This document shows positions 62,502-64,000 of a stretch of DNA of 64,000 bases, piece after piece. Below the pieces are notes generated by a model that saw only the letters and a program-made list of their open reading frames with translations, ran no database searches and was not told where the DNA came from. Each line of letters opens with the position of its first letter. The first letter of the stretch is position 1. The position numbers and the translations under genes are program-made. Source of the DNA: Cryobacterium frigoriphilum (GTDB lineage: Bacteria; Actinomycetota; Actinomycetes; Actinomycetales; Microbacteriaceae); the NCBI RefSeq assembly GCF_004403305.1, contig NZ_SOHE01000013.1, forward strand, positions 124,001-188,000, read 5' to 3'.

Positions 62502-63881
62502 ATGTCGAATTCAACCCGGCTTCAGCCCGCTCTGGACTATCTGGCCGCCGACCTGCACGGTTCCCTCGTGCGGCCCGGCGACCCGGATTGGGACACCGCC
62601 CGGCGTCCCTGGAACAGGTCCGTCGACCAGCATCCACTCGCCGTGGCCACGCCGCGAGACGTGCACGACGTGACCCGCATTCTCGCCGCCGCCCGGGCCG
62701 GCGGCTTCGGGGTGACCGTACAGCCCCGCGGGCACGGTGCCACGAACGACTGTTCGGACTGCATCCTCGTGCGCACGAGCGCCTTCGACGAGATCACGAT
62801 CGACAACGCTCACCGGGTCGCGCGCGTCGGCAGCGGCATCTCCTGGGGCACGCTGCTGGCCCGGCTCGAGGGAACCGGTCTGATCGCCCTCGCCGGCAGC
62901 AGCCCCGACGTGAGCGTGACCGGCTATCTGCTCTCGGGCGGGCACTCGTGGTTCAGCCGCTGGCAGGGCCTCGCCGCTCACTCCATCCGCGCCGTCGAAC
63001 TCGTCGACGGCCGCGGCGACGTGTGCCGCGTCACCCCCGAGAGCAATCCGGAGCTGCTGTGGGCCCTGCGCGGCGGCGGCGGGCTGTTCGGCGTGGTCAC
63101 CCTGCTCGAAATCGACCTGTTCGAGGCCCCGGAACTGTTCGGCGGACGGCTCGTGTTCGACGCTGGTTCGGCCGAGGTCGTACTCACGCAGGTCGCCGCG
63201 ATCATGGCGGATGCCCCCAACGAGCTGAGCATTTTCGCCGGCCTCATCAATATGCCCGACATCGAGATGGTTCCGGAACCCATGCGCGGCAACAGTTTCG
63301 CGACCGTGGACGTGGTGTTCGTCGGCAGCGCGGCACGCGGCGCCGAACTGCTCGCCCCGCTCCTCACGTCGGTGGTGCCGCTCATGGACCAGACCCGGGT
63401 GTTTCCCATCAGCCGCCTCGGTGAGGTGTCGGCCGATCCCGACGAACCGGTGCCCGCGCTCGACTGGGGCGCAACCCTCACGGAGGTCACTCCCGACACG
63501 ATCGGCGCGCTCGTGGCTGGCTTTCGCGCGGCCAGCAGTGCAGGACTGACCATGCTCCAGCTGCGTCCGCTCGGCGGTGCCATCAGACCGGACGCCAGGG
63601 GCAATTCCCCCGCGGGAGTGGTCGGCAGCCTGAGCGCGGAGTACATCATCTTCGCCGCGGCGCTGTTGATGGATCCGAGCCGACAGGTCGACGACCACGT
63701 GTTCGACCCGCTGCGGGCCGCAACGGCGGGCACAACCGTTCCCCGCTCGCCCCTCTCCCTGCTCTCAAGTTCGTTCACGATAGCGGATGCCATGGCCCCC
63801 GAGGACATCGCCCACCTCGCCGAGATCAAGCGCACCGTCGACCCGCAGGGAGTGATGCGCAGCAACGTACCGCTCGCGTGA
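62502..63881 (+). CDS. FAD-binding PCMH-type oxidoreductase
   Basis: It has 459 residues from ATG behind GAAAGGAATACCC. The VAO/PCMH fold shows VTVQPRGHGATNDCSDCILV, GSGISWGTLLARLEGTGLIA, SVTGYLLSGGHSWFSRWQGL and LWALRGGGGLFGVVTLLEID. The His of the usual bicovalent flavin site (GHG motif) is present, with Cys in the SGGHS/RWQGL region absent, so probably monocovalent FAD. The C-terminal BBE segment is weak or missing. The substrate is unknown. Confidence 0.87.
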   Translation: MSNSTRLQPALDYLAADLHGSLVRPGDPDWDTARRPWNRSVDQHPLAVATPRDVHDVTRILAAARAGGFGVTVQPRGHGATNDCSDCILVRTSAFDEITIDNAHRVARVGSGISWGTLLARLEGTGLIALAGSSPDVSVTGYLLSGGHSWFSRWQGLAAHSIRAVELVDGRGDVCRVTPESNPELLWALRGGGGLFGVVTLLEIDLFEAPELFGGRLVFDAGSAEVVLTQVAAIMADAPNELSIFAGLINMPDIEMVPEPMRGNSFATVDVVFVGSAARGAELLAPLLTSVVPLMDQTRVFPISRLGEVSADPDEPVPALDWGATLTEVTPDTIGALVAGFRAASSAGLTMLQLRPLGGAIRPDARGNSPAGVVGSLSAEYIIFAAALLMDPSRQVDDHVFDPLRAATAGTTVPRSPLSLLSSSFTIADAMAPEDIAHLAEIKRTVDPQGVMRSNVPLA

Positions 63882-63944
63882 CGGCACGCTGAAACCTGGC
63901 GCAACACAGCGAGGATCGCGACCGTCGTCCCACAGACTGAAGCC

Positions 63945-64000
63945 ATGACATTCGACCGGGTGCCGGCAGCCGCTGCTCTCGTGGGCATCGCCCACGGCAC
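63945..64000 (+). CDS. Second CbiX-like chelatase (N-terminal fragment)
   Basis: Only 18 complete codons are in the window. MTFDRVPAAAALVGIAHGT closely resembles the opening LVAISHGTNS of the CbiX-like protein at 44422-45207, with the metal-site His in AHGT. If real, this is a second sirohydrochlorin or related chelatase. The gene continues past the right edge. The assignment rests on a short motif. Confidence 0.5.
   Translation, partial: MTFDRVPAAAALVGIAHG

Noticed and set aside
63880-63920. GlnR-type site upstream of the partial CbiX-like gene (GTGAC ... GAAAC)
   Set aside because: The half sites are eight bases apart instead of six and no second pair follows.

Overview
The window is high-GC actinobacterial chromosomal DNA. 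Most genes start with ATG or GTG and follow AGGAGG-like sites. The order of the conserved genes (rpsB-tsf-pyrH-frr-cdsA; comM-dprA next to xerC and an M23 peptidase; rpsP-khpA-rimM and trmD-rplS-lepB-rnhB-DUF2469; ftsY and ffh nearby) is actinobacterial. Protein style, the GlgE glucan pathway and the local neighbourhoods point to Microbacteriaceae, possibly something close to Cryobacterium. The genus is inference only; no marker was searched.

Layout. 1-6.5 kb: gatCAB (gatB runs off the left edge), an 890-bp repeat-rich gap holding a frameshifted copy of the ligA tail, then ligA, mnmA and a cysteine desulfurase, all on the minus strand. 7.8-17 kb: glycogen/alpha-glucan block, glgX(+), glgP(-), glgE-glgB(+), with hairpin terminators between convergent ends. 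17-25.7 kb: YbbN-like thioredoxin/TPR protein with an overlapping membrane protein, a long coiled-coil protein, an AI-2E transporter, an alpha/beta hydrolase, a small Cys/His protein, a secreted lytic-transglycosylase-like protein and a DivIVA-like protein. 25.7-36.2 kb: cdsA-frr-pyrH-tsf-rpsB, M23 peptidase, xerC, a phosphodiesterase, dprA, comM and yraN. 36.3-40.5 kb: SGNH hydrolase, zinc alcohol dehydrogenase, F420-type nitroreductase, long-form GAPDH. 40.5-44.4 kb: DUF2469-rnhB-lepB-rplS-membrane protein-trmD. 44.4-52.9 kb: a nitrite-assimilation/siroheme block (cbiX, nirD, nirB, cobA, hemD-like fusion, nirC) plus an AbiEi/DUF559-like gene, sitting between trmD and rimM, which are normally neighbours. 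52.9-58.2 kb: rimM-khpA-rpsP, a glutamate-cysteine ligase, an LLM oxidoreductase and ffh. 58.3-64 kb: small monooxygenase, TetR/MFS pair with a perfect operator palindrome, DUF2004 protein, ftsY, FAD oxidoreductase, and the first 18 codons of a second CbiX-like gene.

How parts work together. GlgE and GlgB build branched alpha-glucan from maltose-1-phosphate; GlgP and GlgX degrade it. NirB/NirD reduce nitrite to ammonia, NirC imports nitrite, and CobA plus CbiX belong to synthesis of the siroheme NirB needs; a possible GlnR site lies in the divergent nirD/nirB promoter region. GatCAB, MnmA, TrmD, RimM, KhpA, S16, L19, S2, EF-Ts and RRF are translation genes; Ffh, FtsY and LepB are protein export genes.

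The unusual layer is repeated DNA between and at the edges of genes. There are four dispersed families of long dyad-symmetric elements, one of them three direct 76-bp copies bracketing nirC and the AbiEi-like gene. There are also many short tandem arrays, several of which begin at or contain the stop codon of the adjacent gene. In the clearest case the yraN-stop/comM-start junction has been triplicated, producing a chain of two four-codon minigenes linked by TGATG overlaps. No CRISPR array, transposase, rRNA or tRNA was recognised.
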